Below, one piece after another: positions 31,072 through 40,882 of a stretch of DNA of 64,000 bases. The position numbers and the translations under genes were made by a program. This DNA is from Euzebya rosea. GTDB lineage: Bacteria; Actinomycetota; Nitriliruptoria; Euzebyales; Euzebyaceae. The stretch is from NCBI RefSeq assembly GCF_003073135.1, contig NZ_PGDQ01000005.1, positions 310,001-374,000 on the forward strand, given 5' to 3'. The notes beneath the pieces were generated by a model that had not been told where the DNA came from, ran no database searches, and saw only the letters and a list, made by a program, of their open reading frames with translations. Positions within the stretch are counted from its first letter, which is position 1, and the number at the start of each line of letters is the position of its first letter.

Positions 31072-32031
31072 GTGAGCACGCAGACCGACTTCTCGACGCT
31101 GGGCCGACTCGGCACAGCGAGCGGCACCCTCAGCGGGGGCACGCTGCGTCGTCGACTCTCGCTCCGTGGGTCGCGCACGGTCCGTCGGACCAGCAGCACC
31201 GGGTTCTCCATGCCGCCGCTGCGCATCGTCCTCGCCGGGGTCGGCATCGTCCTGCTCGGCCTGTTCGTGCTCGGCCTGACGGCCTCGAGCCAGCTGGACC
31301 GGCCCTCACCGCTCGCCTCGCAGATCCCGGCGCTCGACCCCGTGCTGGAGGCCTCGTTGCTCAGCGGCGGCACGCAGATGGCCGCCACCGGCAGCCGCCT
31401 GATCGTCCCCGGCGGCGGGGCGGCAACCGGCATGGTCGAGGTGCCCCCGGCGTTCGCCGGTGTCGAGGACCTTGCCCTGCACCTGCCGGGTGTCCAGGAC
31501 GCCGACGTCATCTTCACCGAGGCCGACGCCCCCGAGATGCTGGCCCTCGCGCCCATCGGCGAGATGGTCACCAACGCCAACCCCGCCGGCTACGACCCGG
31601 TCAAGACCTTCGAGGGGCCCGGCTACCACGTCGCGGAGGCCACGACCGGCGTCCGGCCAGCGACCGGCCTCGCCCGCGTGCTGCTTGCCCCCGGTACCCA
31701 GGTCACCAGCCCGCTGACCGGCACCGTCGTCGCCGTCGACGAGTACTCCACCGCCGACGGCGGGCGGGACTGGCGCGTCGTCGTCCAGCCCGAGAACCGC
31801 GCCGACCTGCACGTCATCATCCGCCGCCTGCAGTCGCCGACGGTCGCCGTCGGTGACTCGGTGGGGGTGGCCCAGACCGTGCTCGGCACCGTCCGTGCCG
31901 GCGAGGTGGCCACGACCGAACAGAATCCGCTGGGCTTGCCCAGCGTGTGGATCTCGATCCGACCAGCGATGTCCGAAGAGGCCATCGACCCCTATGCCCC
32001 GGCGGTAGCCGCCACCACCGCTGCCAGCTGA
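31072..32031 (+). CDS. Membrane-anchored extracellular protein with degenerate M23/hybrid-type domain
   Basis: 319 residues from GTG 31072. A basic cytoplasmic part of about 45 residues, one membrane helix (I-V-L-A-G-V-G-I-V-L-L-G-L-F-V-L), then an extracellular domain. The stretch L-A-P-G-T-Q-V-T-S-P-L-T-G-T-V-V-A-V-D near residue 205 and V-A-V-G-D-S-V near 260 resemble the beta strands of LytM/M23 or lipoyl-type domains, but the metal ligands of M23 peptidases (H-x-x-x-D, H-x-H) are absent, so it is probably not an enzyme. It sits between recN and pyrG. A possible TACCTT promoter box is at 30972-30977. Confidence 0.6.
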   Translation: MSTQTDFSTLGRLGTASGTLSGGTLRRRLSLRGSRTVRRTSSTGFSMPPLRIVLAGVGIVLLGLFVLGLTASSQLDRPSPLASQIPALDPVLEASLLSGGTQMAATGSRLIVPGGGAATGMVEVPPAFAGVEDLALHLPGVQDADVIFTEADAPEMLALAPIGEMVTNANPAGYDPVKTFEGPGYHVAEATTGVRPATGLARVLLAPGTQVTSPLTGTVVAVDEYSTADGGRDWRVVVQPENRADLHVIIRRLQSPTVAVGDSVGVAQTVLGTVRAGEVATTEQNPLGLPSVWISIRPAMSEEAIDPYAPAVAATTAAS

Positions 32032-32065
32032 GCACGCGGCGCGCTCGGCGGCACGACGGGATGGT

Positions 32066-32093
32066 TTGAGGGGGCCAGCCTGACTGCTACGTT
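32066..32093 (+). promoter_or_regulatory. Candidate pyrG promoter
   Basis: TTGAGG (32066-32071), 16-base spacer, TACGTT (32088-32093), giving a leader of about 55 bases before the pyrG start. No attenuator-like G-tract initiation signal was recognised. Confidence 0.5.
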
Positions 32094-32153
32094 GGCCGAG
32101 GCTCCGCATGCCCATGGCGGCCCCATCCGACCTCGACAGTCGTGGAGGACCCA

Positions 32154-33851
32154 TTGGCCAAGCACATCCTCGTCACCGGTGGAGTCTCGTCCTCCCTCGG
32201 GAAGGGCATCACCGCAGCGTCGCTGGGTCGCCTGCTGAAGGCCCGCGGACTGCGGGTGACCATGCAGAAGCTGGACCCGTACGTCAACGTCGACCCCGGC
32301 ACCATGAACCCGTTCCAGCACGGTGAGGTGTTCGTCACCGACGACGGTGGCGAGACCGACCTCGACCTGGGGCACTACGAGCGGTTCATCGACGTCAACC
32401 TGCCGCGTGCCTCCTCGGTGTCGACCGGGCAGGTCTACTCCGCCGTGATCGCCAAGGAGCGTCGGGGCGACTACATGGGCGAGACCGTCCAGGTCGTGCC
32501 GCACGTCACCAACGAGATCAAGTCGCGCATCCTCGAGCTCGCCGACGAGGCCGACGTCGTCATCACCGAGGTCGGGGGTACCGTCGGGGACATCGAGGGC
32601 CTGCCGTTCCTCGAGGCCATCCGCCAGATCCGCTACGACGTGGGTCGCGAGAACATCTGCTACGTCCACTGCGCCCTGGTCCCGTTCCTCGGCACGACCG
32701 GTGAGCTGAAGACCAAGCCGGCGCAGCACTCCGTGCGCGAGCTGCGGTCCATCGGCATCCAGCCCGACGCGGTCGTGTGCCGCTCCGACCGGCCGCTGCC
32801 GCTGGAGCTGAAGCGCAAGATCGCCATGCTGTCCGACATCGACCTCGACGGTGTCGTCAGCGCCCACGACGCCCACTCCATCTACGCCGTGCCGGCCGTC
32901 CTGCGGCAGGAGGGCCTGGACCGCTTCGTGGTCCGCAAGCTGGGCCTGGACCCGGCGGTCGAGCCGGACATGGCCGAGTGGGACAAGATGGTCCATCGGC
33001 TGGAGAACCCCGAGGACACCGTCACCATCGGCCTCGTCGGCAAGTACGTGTCGCTTCCCGACGCCTACCTCTCGGTCGTGGAGTCCCTCGAGCACGCCGG
33101 CATCCACCACGGCGTCGACGTCGACATCCGCTGGATCCAGTCCGACGAGCTGGCCAAGCCCGGTCAGGCCGACGAGCAGCTGGCCGGCCTGGACGGCATC
33201 CTCGTCCCCGGCGGCTTCGGCGTCCGGGGGGTGGAGGGCAAGATCAACGCCGGCCGCTACGCCCGCGAGCACCTGGTCCCGTACCTCGGCATCTGCCTGG
33301 GGCTGCAGACGGCCGTCATCGAGTTCGCCCGCAACGTGCTGGGCCTCGCGGAGGCGCACTCCTCGGAGTTCGACGCCGACACCCCAGACCCGGTCATCGA
33401 CCTGATGGCCGACCAGCGCGACGTCACCGACATCGGCGGCACCATGCGGCTGGGCATCTACCCCTGCCGGCTGGTTCCCGGCAGCAAGGCCGAGGCCGCC
33501 TACGGCGAGCCGTTCGTCTACGAACGACACCGCCACCGCTGGGAGGTTGCCAACAAGTACCGCAACCGCCTCGCCGAGGCCGGCATGATCGTGTCCGGCA
33601 TGTCGCCGGACCAGCGCCTGGTCGAGATGGTCGAGATCCCCGACCACCCCTGGTTCGTGGCCACGCAGGCCCACCCGGAGTTCAAGTCGCGGCCCAACCA
33701 CCCGCACCCGCTGTTCCGGGACTTCGTCGGTGCGGCCGTCGAACGGCTGCAGGCTCGCGAGGGCCGTCTTCCCCGGCCGGCCGACGACGACGGGGCGACC
33801 GACGACGACGACCGTGCCGCCGACCCCGTGTCCGAGGCTGCGCTGCGCTAG
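32154..33851 (+). CDS. pyrG: CTP synthase
   Basis: 565 residues from TTG 32154. GGAGGA at 32144-32149 is the ribosome site for that TTG; the alternative GTG 32142 would sit inside the site. The synthase domain opens [17 protein letters not shown] and has [13 protein letters not shown]. The class I glutaminase domain has the nucleophile in L-G-I-C-L-G-L-Q-T and the His/Glu in Q-A-H-P-E-F. It converts UTP, ATP and glutamine to CTP. The C-terminus ends in an acidic Asp-rich tail of about 30 residues, not typical of the family. Confidence 0.97.
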   Translation: MAKHILVTGGVSSSLGKGITAASLGRLLKARGLRVTMQKLDPYVNVDPGTMNPFQHGEVFVTDDGGETDLDLGHYERFIDVNLPRASSVSTGQVYSAVIAKERRGDYMGETVQVVPHVTNEIKSRILELADEADVVITEVGGTVGDIEGLPFLEAIRQIRYDVGRENICYVHCALVPFLGTTGELKTKPAQHSVRELRSIGIQPDAVVCRSDRPLPLELKRKIAMLSDIDLDGVVSAHDAHSIYAVPAVLRQEGLDRFVVRKLGLDPAVEPDMAEWDKMVHRLENPEDTVTIGLVGKYVSLPDAYLSVVESLEHAGIHHGVDVDIRWIQSDELAKPGQADEQLAGLDGILVPGGFGVRGVEGKINAGRYAREHLVPYLGICLGLQTAVIEFARNVLGLAEAHSSEFDADTPDPVIDLMADQRDVTDIGGTMRLGIYPCRLVPGSKAEAAYGEPFVYERHRHRWEVANKYRNRLAEAGMIVSGMSPDQRLVEMVEIPDHPWFVATQAHPEFKSRPNHPHPLFRDFVGAAVERLQAREGRLPRPADDDGATDDDDRAADPVSEAALR

Positions 33852-33861
33852 CCCCGTTCCT

Positions 33862-33886
33862 GCGACCGGGGGTCACCCCCGGTCGC
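33862..33886. terminator. Bidirectional hairpin between pyrG and the PGPGW gene
   Basis: A perfect 11-pair G/C-rich stem (33862-33872 with 33876-33886) and a TCA loop. The TCA is the stop codon of the minus-strand gene, so one hairpin serves both convergent genes. There is no T-run. Confidence 0.6.
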
Positions 33887-34178
33887 GGTCGACGTCCTGT
33901 GCCGTCCGTTCGGCCCGACGGAGCGCCACCCGTCCCTTGGTGGTCTCCACGGTCGAACGCCAGCGGTCCCGCGCCCAGCGGTAGGCACGGCCGGCCCAGG
34001 TGTACTCGCGAGCGAGGATCGCCAGGCCGGCGACGATGCCGAGCAGGCCGGGGCCGGGCGTGACGAGCATGACCAGGCCGGCGGCCAGCACGACCCCACC
34101 GACGACGGTGACGGCAACCCGCCTCGCGGCCAGCTGCATGCGGCGGCCGACGGTACGGCGCGACGGCTCGGCGGTCAT
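33873..34178 (-). CDS. PGPGW-family small membrane protein
   Basis: 101 residues. Two closely spaced hydrophobic segments flank the motif V-T-P-G-P-G-L-L-G-I, typical of the PGPGW putative transmembrane family found in actinobacteria. Arg/Trp-rich amphipathic sequence follows (Y-R-W-A-R-D-R-W-R), probably on the cytoplasmic side. Function unknown. ATG at 34176-34178 is used; longer upstream frame is antisense shadow of the nudix gene. Its stop lies in the hairpin shared with pyrG. Confidence 0.8.
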   Translation of the reverse strand: MTAEPSRRTVGRRMQLAARRVAVTVVGGVVLAAGLVMLVTPGPGLLGIVAGLAILAREYTWAGRAYRWARDRWRSTVETTKGRVALRRAERTAQDVDRDRG

Positions 34179-34292
34179 GGGGTCAGTCTGGCATCGTGGC
34201 GGCGCGGTGCCCACCGCTCTGGGGGACAGATCAGGGGGAACCCCGAGTCCTCCGGGCATCCACGACACCACCGCCCGAGCAGGAGACACACA

Positions 34293-34856
34293 GTGAGCGA
34301 CACCACCACCGACGGCTACGAGGTCCTGGAGTCCGAGGAGGCCTTCCGCTCGCGCTTCACCCGCATCCGCGTCGACACCGTCCGCATGCCCGACGGCACG
34401 GTCACCGACCGGGAGATCGCCGAGCACATGTCGGCCGTGGGTGCGGTCCCGCTGGACGCCGACGGCAACGTCGTGCTGCTGCGGCAGTACCGACACGCCT
34501 TCGGACAGCACTTCCTCGAGGTCCCCGCCGGGAAGCTGGACGTCGAGGGGGAGGACACCGCCGAGGCCATGCAGCGCGAGCTTGCGGAGGAGGTGCAGCT
34601 GACCGCGGGCACGCTGACGCACCTGACCACGTTCACCAACTCCGCTGGATGGACGACGGAGCGGACGACGGTGTACCTGGCGGAGGACCTGACCCCGGCG
34701 CCACGGCCCGACGACTTCGTGCTGGAGCACGAGGAGGCCGACATGGAGGTCCTGCGGATCCCGCTGGAGGAGGCCATCGCGATGGTGCACGACGGCCGCA
34801 TCGTCGACGCCAAGACCGTCGTCGGACTGCTGGCGGTCTCCTCCCTCCAGCGCTGA
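34293..34856 (+). CDS. NUDIX hydrolase, probable ADP-ribose pyrophosphatase
   Basis: 187 residues. The Nudix box appears as A-G-K-L-D-V-E-G-E-D-T-A-E-A-M-Q-R-E-L-A-E-E, with the metal-binding R-E-L-x-E-E core intact although the first Gly-x5-Glu spacing has an inserted residue. Preceding sequence V-V-L-L-R-Q-Y-R-H-A is typical of ADP-ribose pyrophosphatases, which hydrolyse ADP-ribose to AMP and ribose-5-phosphate. GTG 34293 has AGGAG 8 bases upstream. It precedes xerD, an order common in actinobacteria. Confidence 0.92.
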   Translation: MSDTTTDGYEVLESEEAFRSRFTRIRVDTVRMPDGTVTDREIAEHMSAVGAVPLDADGNVVLLRQYRHAFGQHFLEVPAGKLDVEGEDTAEAMQRELAEEVQLTAGTLTHLTTFTNSAGWTTERTTVYLAEDLTPAPRPDDFVLEHEEADMEVLRIPLEEAIAMVHDGRIVDAKTVVGLLAVSSLQR

Positions 34857-34926
34857 GTTATGTCAATCACAGCGGCTACACTGCGCAGCGACCGACCACC
34901 ATCCTGACCCTCGAGGTTCGAGCCCG

Positions 34927-35907
34927 TTGGCGCTTCCCCCGCACGCGCAGAGCTACCTGGACTACCTGGCCGCCGAGAAGGGCCTGTCCGACCACAGCCT
35001 GCAGGCCTACCGCCGAGACCTGACGCTGTACGGGACCTACCTCGACCTCGAGGACATCGGCAGCCCGATCGCCGCCGACACCCGCGCCGTGACGGGGTTC
35101 GCCGTCTGGCTGCGGTCCCAGCGAACCTCCCGCGGCACGCCGTACGCCAAGTCCTCCATCGCGAGGACCCTCGTCGCCGTCCGGGGCCTGCACCGCCATC
35201 TGGTCCGCGAGGGACTGACCGACGTCGACACCGCCACGGAGCTGACGACCCCGCCGCCGCAGCGAAAGCTGCCCGACACCCTCTCCCAGTCGCAGGTCGA
35301 GTCCCTCCTCGCTGCCGCGGAGGGCGACCAGCCGGCCCAGCGTCGCGACCTCGCGATGCTGGAGCTGCTGTACTCCGCGGGCCTGCGGATCACCGAGCTG
35401 ATCGACCTCGACGTCGACGACGTCGACCTGATCGAGATGAGCGTGCGGTGCATCGGCAAGGGCTCGCGGGAACGCATCGTGCCGATCGGACGGATGGCCG
35501 CGGCGGCCGTCGACGCGTGGGTGCTGCACGGTCGCGGGTCCATGTCCCCCAAGGGGCCGTGGTTGTTCTGCAACAGCCGCGGAGGTCGGCTCAGCCGGCA
35601 GGGCGGACACAAGATCGTCAAGCGACATGCGGCCGCTGCCGGGCTGCCCGACAGCGTGTCGCCGCACACCCTCCGCCACAGCTTCGCCACCCACCTGGTC
35701 GAGGGCGGCGCGGACATCCGCGTGGTGCAGGAGCTGCTGGGCCATGCCAGCGTCAACACCACGCAGGTGTACACCCACACCTCGCAGGCCCGGCTCCGGG
35801 CGCTCTACGATCGGGCACACCCGCGGGCCACCATCGCCGATGCCGACGCGATGGGTGCCGAAGCCACGCGGGTCGCCGCCGCCCCCCGAGAGGACCGTTC
35901 CGCATGA
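34927..35907 (+). CDS. xerD: Tyrosine recombinase XerD
   Basis: 326 residues from TTG 34927. An N-terminal SAM-like core-binding domain is followed by a catalytic domain with Arg (G-L-R-I-T-E-L), Lys (I-G-K-G-S-R-E), H-T-L-R-H, G-H and the nucleophile Tyr in Q-V-Y-T-H. With XerC it resolves chromosome dimers at dif during segregation. Position next to nudix and near scpAB supports XerD rather than an integrase. The C-terminal 25 residues are Ala/Arg-rich extra sequence. A TACACT box at 34877-34882 may be its promoter. Confidence 0.94.
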   Translation: MALPPHAQSYLDYLAAEKGLSDHSLQAYRRDLTLYGTYLDLEDIGSPIAADTRAVTGFAVWLRSQRTSRGTPYAKSSIARTLVAVRGLHRHLVREGLTDVDTATELTTPPPQRKLPDTLSQSQVESLLAAAEGDQPAQRRDLAMLELLYSAGLRITELIDLDVDDVDLIEMSVRCIGKGSRERIVPIGRMAAAAVDAWVLHGRGSMSPKGPWLFCNSRGGRLSRQGGHKIVKRHAAAAGLPDSVSPHTLRHSFATHLVEGGADIRVVQELLGHASVNTTQVYTHTSQARLRALYDRAHPRATIADADAMGAEATRVAAAPREDRSA

Positions 35908-37214
35908 ACCCCGTCGAGCTGATCACCCGCAAGCGCGATGGCGGCGAGCTGGACCTGGACGAGCTCCGGGCGTTCGTCAGCGGCTACCTGGCCGAGGACG
36001 GAACGGTCATGGAGGGCCAGATGGGGGCCTTCCTGATGGCCGGCGTCCTGAAGGGCTTCACCCTGGCCGAGGCACGGGCGCTGACGACGGTGCTGCTGGA
36101 GTCCGGCGACCGGCTGGACCTGTCGGACCTGCGCGGGCCCACGATCGACAAGCACTCCACCGGGGGAGTGGGGGACGGCACGACGCTGGTCGTGGCGCCC
36201 CTGCTGGCTGCCGCCGGCGCCCAGGTGGTCAAGCTGTCGGGACGAGGCCTCGGCCACACCGGCGGCACCCTGGACAAGCTGGAGGCCATCCCCGGGTTCA
36301 GCGTGCAGCTCGTGGGCGAGGCGATCATGGCGCAGGCCGAGGCGATCGGCTGTGTCGTGGCGGCCCAGACCGGTGACCTGGTCCCCGCCGACAAGGCCCT
36401 GTACGCCCTTCGCGACGTCACCGCGACCGTGGAGTCCACCGCCCTCATCGCCTCCAGCGTGATGAGCAAGAAGCTGGCCAGCGGCGCCGGCACGATCGTG
36501 CTGGATGTCAAGGCGGGCGACGGCGCCTTCATGGGCACCGTCGAGGAGGCTGCGGCGCTGGCCGAGCTGTGCGTCGCGATCGGCAACGATGCCGGCCGGC
36601 GAACCCGGGCGCTGGTGACCGACATGAACACCCCGCTGGGGTCGGGCATCGGCAACGGCCTGGAGGTCATCGAGGTCGTCGAGACGCTCCGCACTGCTCC
36701 CGAGGGGCGTTTCGCCGAGGTGTGCCTGGCGCTGGCCACGACCGGACTGTCCGCGGCAACGGGCGTCGACCCGGCCGACGCGCACGAACGCCTCGTGGGG
36801 GTGTGGGAGTCCGGGGACGCGCTGGAGACGCTGCGTCGCATGATCGACGCACAGGGCGGTGACCCAGCGGTCTGTGACCGTCCGCGGGAGGTCATGCCCG
36901 CAGCCCCAGTCGTCGTCGAGGTCCCCGCGCCGTCCACCGGCTCGGTGACACGCCTGCCCGCGAAGGCGGTCGGCCTGCTGTCGATGTCGCTGGGCGCCGG
37001 CCGGCAGCGCAAGGACGACGACGTCGACCCGGCGGTCGGCATCGAGCTGCTCGTCGCAGAGGGCGACGCGATCGAGGCCGGTCAGCCCCTCGCCACCGTC
37101 CACGCGCGCACCACCGACGCGGCGGAGGCGGCGGTGGCCCGCCTGACGGCGCTGGTCGAGGTCGGCGAGGACGGCCAGGCCGCCCCGACGGTCCTGCGCA
37201 CCATCGAGGCGTAG
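35904..37214 (+). CDS. deoA: Thymidine (pyrimidine-nucleoside) phosphorylase
   Basis: 436 residues. The phosphorylase signature G-L-G-H-T-G-G-T-L-D-K-L is near residue 115, with D-K-H-S-T-G-G-V-G-D near 82 and M-S-K-K-L-A-S-G near 187. The C-terminal domain includes G-R-Q-R-K-D-D-D-V-D-P-A-V-G. It cleaves thymidine or uridine with phosphate in pyrimidine salvage. ATG 35904 overlaps the xerD stop. The pdp (pyrimidine-nucleoside) versus deoA (thymidine) assignment cannot be settled from sequence here. Confidence 0.94.
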   Translation: MNPVELITRKRDGGELDLDELRAFVSGYLAEDGTVMEGQMGAFLMAGVLKGFTLAEARALTTVLLESGDRLDLSDLRGPTIDKHSTGGVGDGTTLVVAPLLAAAGAQVVKLSGRGLGHTGGTLDKLEAIPGFSVQLVGEAIMAQAEAIGCVVAAQTGDLVPADKALYALRDVTATVESTALIASSVMSKKLASGAGTIVLDVKAGDGAFMGTVEEAAALAELCVAIGNDAGRRTRALVTDMNTPLGSGIGNGLEVIEVVETLRTAPEGRFAEVCLALATTGLSAATGVDPADAHERLVGVWESGDALETLRRMIDAQGGDPAVCDRPREVMPAAPVVVEVPAPSTGSVTRLPAKAVGLLSMSLGAGRQRKDDDVDPAVGIELLVAEGDAIEAGQPLATVHARTTDAAEAAVARLTALVEVGEDGQAAPTVLRTIEA

Positions 37215-37229
37215 CCGTCGAGCCAGCCC

Positions 37230-37256
37230 GACCCGGTCGGCCAGCCCGGCCGGGTC
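37230..37256. terminator. Bidirectional hairpin between deoA and the M14 gene
   Basis: GACCCGG (37230-37236) pairs with CCGGGTC (37250-37256), with additional GGCC pairing in the loop. The 3' arm overlaps the stop codon (TCA 37255-37257) of the minus-strand gene. No T-run. Confidence 0.45.
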
Positions 37257-40200
37257 AGTCGAAGACCGTGCGCAGGGTGGCCTCGACGTCCTCCCCGAGC
37301 GCGGCGGGGCCGCCGTAGAGGTACAGGCGCTCCAGCGAGCGGGTGTGGGTGCCCAGCCACTGCTCGGTGGCGAAGGGCAGGCGGTCGCGCTCGGCCAGCA
37401 GGATCGGTCCCTCGCGTCCGGCGATGTGGGCCACCCCGGCGAGGGCATCGGCGAACGCGGCGCCGGTGGCGATGCCGGCCGACGTCGGGTCGTCGAACAC
37501 CGACTCGGCGACCAGCGCGGCGGTCTCGAACCGGTTGGCACCCACCAGCTGGTCGGTCCCGGGAGTCGCCTGCGCGGCCAGCCCGCCCACGGCGGTGACG
37601 GGCACGCCGTCGACCTCCTCGAGGTAGGCGCGGGTGGCAGCGGGCAGGGCCGACCCTGCGGTCAGGACCACCACCCCGTCGGTGTGCGCAGCGGCCGCAC
37701 CCGCGGCCAGGGCGTCGGGGAAGTCCCCGCCGGTGGCGACGAAGACCCGCTCGGGGTCCCCGACCTCGCGGGCGATGGCGACCGCCGTCTCGAACCGGTC
37801 GTTGCCGCCGTGCCGTCGGACCTCGGCGGCGAGTCGGCCGACCGCCGTCTCCACCGCCGGTGAGACGGCGTTGGGCCCGCCCAGCACGTGCACGATCCCA
37901 CCGTCGCCGAGCACACGCTCGATCTCCTCGGCCACGGCGTCGGGCAGCGTGTCGGTCGGGGTCAGCAGCAGCGGACCCCGGGCCGCGGCGGCCAGCGGCC
38001 CGCCGGCCAGCGCGTCGGGGAAGGCGTCGGCGCGGGCCAGTACGACCGCCCGCGCGGTGCCGTCGGGATAGGCGTCCCGTGACGCCGCGATGGCCGTGGC
38101 GATCCGTTCGGGACCGTCCAGCCGCACCACGGTCGGATCCGGGCTGACGGCCGCGACCGCGACCACGTCCACCGCGGGGACGACCGCGTCACCACCGCGG
38201 GCGGTCCCGCCCACATCGAGGTCACCCACCCGCGTCGGCACGACGGCGAGCTCGACGTCGGCGGTCTCGCCGACGTCCAGGCCCGCGAAGGACCCGGACA
38301 GCTCGACGGGACAGGTCACGACCTCGTCGTGGGCCGTGCAGCCGACGGACCCGCCGACGTGCACCAACCCCGGCGGCAGGGACAGGTCGAGGGTGACCTC
38401 CTCGATGGTGGCCGCCCCGTCGTTGCCGACCACGCCGGTCAGCACGATGGTCTCGCCGATGGCCGGCGTGGCGCTGCTCGTCGAGAGCTCCAGGGTCAAC
38501 CCCTCGACCGGGGTCTCGCCGCCGCCACCACCGCCGCCGGTTCCGCCCCCACCACCGGGCGCGGTGATGCTGATCACCGTGGAGTCGGTGTCGTTGGCCG
38601 CGACCCGGTCGGTGGACGCCGTGGCGATGCGTGCCGAGACCGTGACGGCTCCGCTGGCCGTCGCCGTCGTCGGGATCGCCATGGTCGCATCGCTGCCGTC
38701 GCCGAGGGTGGCGCGCTGGCAGGTGATCACCCGACCGGCGCTGCTGCAGGCCTGCGGCAGGGTGCCCGGCGCGAGGGCGGAGGGGAGGGTGACGGTCGTG
38801 GTGATCGCCGCCGCCGTGTCGGGGCCGTCGTTGGCCAGCCGAACCGTGACGGGCACGGCGTCGCCGACGTCGACCCGGGGCGGCGCGTCGACGGAGACCG
38901 CGACGTCGGCGACCAGCAGCGAGTCGTCGTCGATGTCGACCGGCGTGACGGTCAGCGTCGCCCCGAGGGCGTTCAGCAGCACGTGGTACCCCGTGTCGAG
39001 CACGCCGTAGCTGTCGATGCCGTACAGGGTGCGGTCGTGGGCCACGGGGGGCGGCAGCAGCTGCCCGATCACCGTCACCCGGCCCGAACCGACGTCGACC
39101 CGTCCCAGCGCCGTCTGACCGGCGATCGTGCCGACCGAGGTGCCGCCGAGGCCGGTCCACGTCGAGGTCGCCACCCGGTACGCGGGCGTCAGGTCCTCGC
39201 TGGTGGTGTCGTAGCCGATCGTGGCGGGCTCGGTCATCAGGAAGGCGATCTCGCGGATGCCGTCGAGGAGGGGGTCGGTGCGTGGTTGGGGGAAGTCGAT
39301 CTGGTTGATGTCGGAGAGGTCCACGGTGACGTCGGCCGGCTGGACCCCGTCGACGAGGCCCGGCAGCTCGGCCATCGCCGAGTCGGTGAGGACGAGGTTG
39401 CCCCCGGCCTGCGCCCAGGCACGCAGCGCGGCGATCCCGCTGGCGTCCAGGACGTCGGTGGCCACGACCACGTTGTCGAGCCCGGTCAGGTCACCGGCGT
39501 CGAGCCCCGCCGGATCCAGCGCCACGAGCGGCTGGTCGAGGTAGGCGTCGAGGTCGTCGAAGAAGTCCATCTGCGTCCGTGCGATCCCGCGGACGGGATC
39601 GATCACGACCGCGGGGTCGCGCACGAAGCCGGTCGGCCCGGGCAGCTGCACCGACGGGACCCAGTCGATGACGGCCTGGTCGATCAGCCCGCCGAGGATG
39701 CCACGGACCGTCTCGCGGTAGATCTGGAACACGTCACGGCGGAACGTCAGCGAGTTGACGCCGGGCGTGCCCTGCAGGTTGATCAGCTCGACGGTCGACA
39801 GGCTGGAGGAGTCCCCGCCGTTGGCCTGGGCCAGCCAGTCACCGAGGAACCCCGATCCGGATCCGCCGACACCGACCGACCCGAACTCCGAGGAGGCGTG
39901 GAGGATCGTCGGCTCGATGTCGCCGGAGACCAGCTCCTGCAGGGCGAACACCGAGCTGTCGGACAGCTCGTCGTCGACGCTGGCGTGCAACGCCTCGCCG
40001 TGGTTGCGCTGCTGCATCGACCCCTGGAGGTCGAACTGGCCAGCCGACAGCATCACGACGGCAGCCGCGTCGGGCACCTCGCCGTGGATGTCCACCGAGG
40101 CCTGGATGTCCTGCCCAGCGGCCAGCCGAGCGGTGACCTCGTCGAACAGCGCCTGGGACTCGGGTTCGGAGAGGGGGTCCGGACGGGAGGTGGGGATCGG

Positions 40201-40815
40201 CCCGAACCATGCGGCGTTGCGGTTGAGGTCGACCCCGCCGACGTCGCCGACGCCGAGGGTGCCGTTGCCGTTGCCACGCGCCCACAGGCCCACGGAGTCG
40301 CCGTCGGGCACCTGGTCGTGGTCACCCGCGGTCCACCCGTCGGGGTTGAGGAACACCTGCACCAGGCGGACGCGATCGAGCTGGGCCAGCCGGGCGTCGT
40401 CCTCGCCGCGCAGCAGGTCCTCGACGTACCGAACGCCGCCCTCGCGGCCGCCCGGCTCGTTGCCGTGGATGGACTGCGAGACCAGCACGACCTTGCGGTC
40501 GTCCAGCGGCACCGTCGACGCCGGATCGGTCAGCTCGGCCATCACCACCGGGAAGCCGTCGAACGACGTCCCGATGGTGGACACCGTCAGCCAGCCGTCG
40601 GACTCGGCCGCCAACGCCTCCAGGCCCGCGACGGTCTCGGCGTACGTCAGGCCTGTCAACGAGCTGATCGGCTCGGGGAAGACGCGGCCGCCGCAGAGCA
40701 CGTCCCGGGTGGCGGGATCCGTGCACACCGGCGACGCCGAGGACGGCGGGGGGCCCACCACCACCAGCGCGCAGAGCAGAACGAGGACGGGGAACACCTT
40801 GACCCATGACTGCAT
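37255..40815 (-). CDS. Secreted M14 zinc carboxypeptidase with cell-wall-binding repeats
   Basis: 1,186 residues from ATG 40815. A signal peptide (residues 1-28) is followed by an M14 peptidase domain with the zinc motif H117-G-N-E120-P-G-G-R-E and a later S-V-D-I-H-G-E. Then come a domain of about 300 residues, a DUF11/CARDB-like beta domain, a Gly-rich linker (about 830-845), a second beta domain, and three cell-wall-binding repeat 2 modules (about 900-1180; each with F-P-D-A-L-A-G/A-type and V-L-G-G-like turns). It should trim peptides, perhaps wall peptides, at the cell surface. TACGAT 6 bases before the ATG suggests a leaderless mRNA. It interrupts the xerD-scpA neighbourhood. Confidence 0.9.
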   Translation of the reverse strand: MQSWVKVFPVLVLLCALVVVGPPPSSASPVCTDPATRDVLCGGRVFPEPISSLTGLTYAETVAGLEALAAESDGWLTVSTIGTSFDGFPVVMAELTDPASTVPLDDRKVVLVSQSIHGNEPGGREGGVRYVEDLLRGEDDARLAQLDRVRLVQVFLNPDGWTAGDHDQVPDGDSVGLWARGNGNGTLGVGDVGGVDLNRNAAWFGPIPTSRPDPLSEPESQALFDEVTARLAAGQDIQASVDIHGEVPDAAAVVMLSAGQFDLQGSMQQRNHGEALHASVDDELSDSSVFALQELVSGDIEPTILHASSEFGSVGVGGSGSGFLGDWLAQANGGDSSSLSTVELINLQGTPGVNSLTFRRDVFQIYRETVRGILGGLIDQAVIDWVPSVQLPGPTGFVRDPAVVIDPVRGIARTQMDFFDDLDAYLDQPLVALDPAGLDAGDLTGLDNVVVATDVLDASGIAALRAWAQAGGNLVLTDSAMAELPGLVDGVQPADVTVDLSDINQIDFPQPRTDPLLDGIREIAFLMTEPATIGYDTTSEDLTPAYRVATSTWTGLGGTSVGTIAGQTALGRVDVGSGRVTVIGQLLPPPVAHDRTLYGIDSYGVLDTGYHVLLNALGATLTVTPVDIDDDSLLVADVAVSVDAPPRVDVGDAVPVTVRLANDGPDTAAAITTTVTLPSALAPGTLPQACSSAGRVITCQRATLGDGSDATMAIPTTATASGAVTVSARIATASTDRVAANDTDSTVISITAPGGGGGTGGGGGGGETPVEGLTLELSTSSATPAIGETIVLTGVVGNDGAATIEEVTLDLSLPPGLVHVGGSVGCTAHDEVVTCPVELSGSFAGLDVGETADVELAVVPTRVGDLDVGGTARGGDAVVPAVDVVAVAAVSPDPTVVRLDGPERIATAIAASRDAYPDGTARAVVLARADAFPDALAGGPLAAAARGPLLLTPTDTLPDAVAEEIERVLGDGGIVHVLGGPNAVSPAVETAVGRLAAEVRRHGGNDRFETAVAIAREVGDPERVFVATGGDFPDALAAGAAAAHTDGVVVLTAGSALPAATRAYLEEVDGVPVTAVGGLAAQATPGTDQLVGANRFETAALVAESVFDDPTSAGIATGAAFADALAGVAHIAGREGPILLAERDRLPFATEQWLGTHTRSLERLYLYGGPAALGEDVEATLRTVFD

Positions 40816-40882
40816 CGCCGCATCGTATCCGGCCCTCCGTTGCGGCTGTGTGTCGGGCGCCGCCGATAGACTCCTTCCACCC

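Noticed and set aside
34927-35907. Phage or plasmid integrase with attachment site
   Set aside because: Length, motifs and neighbours (nudix, scpAB) fit chromosomal XerD, and no att-like flanks or phage genes occur.
38329-40809. 826-residue plus-strand ORF opposite the M14 gene
   Set aside because: Arg/Gly/Asp/Val-rich antisense shadow with no family features.
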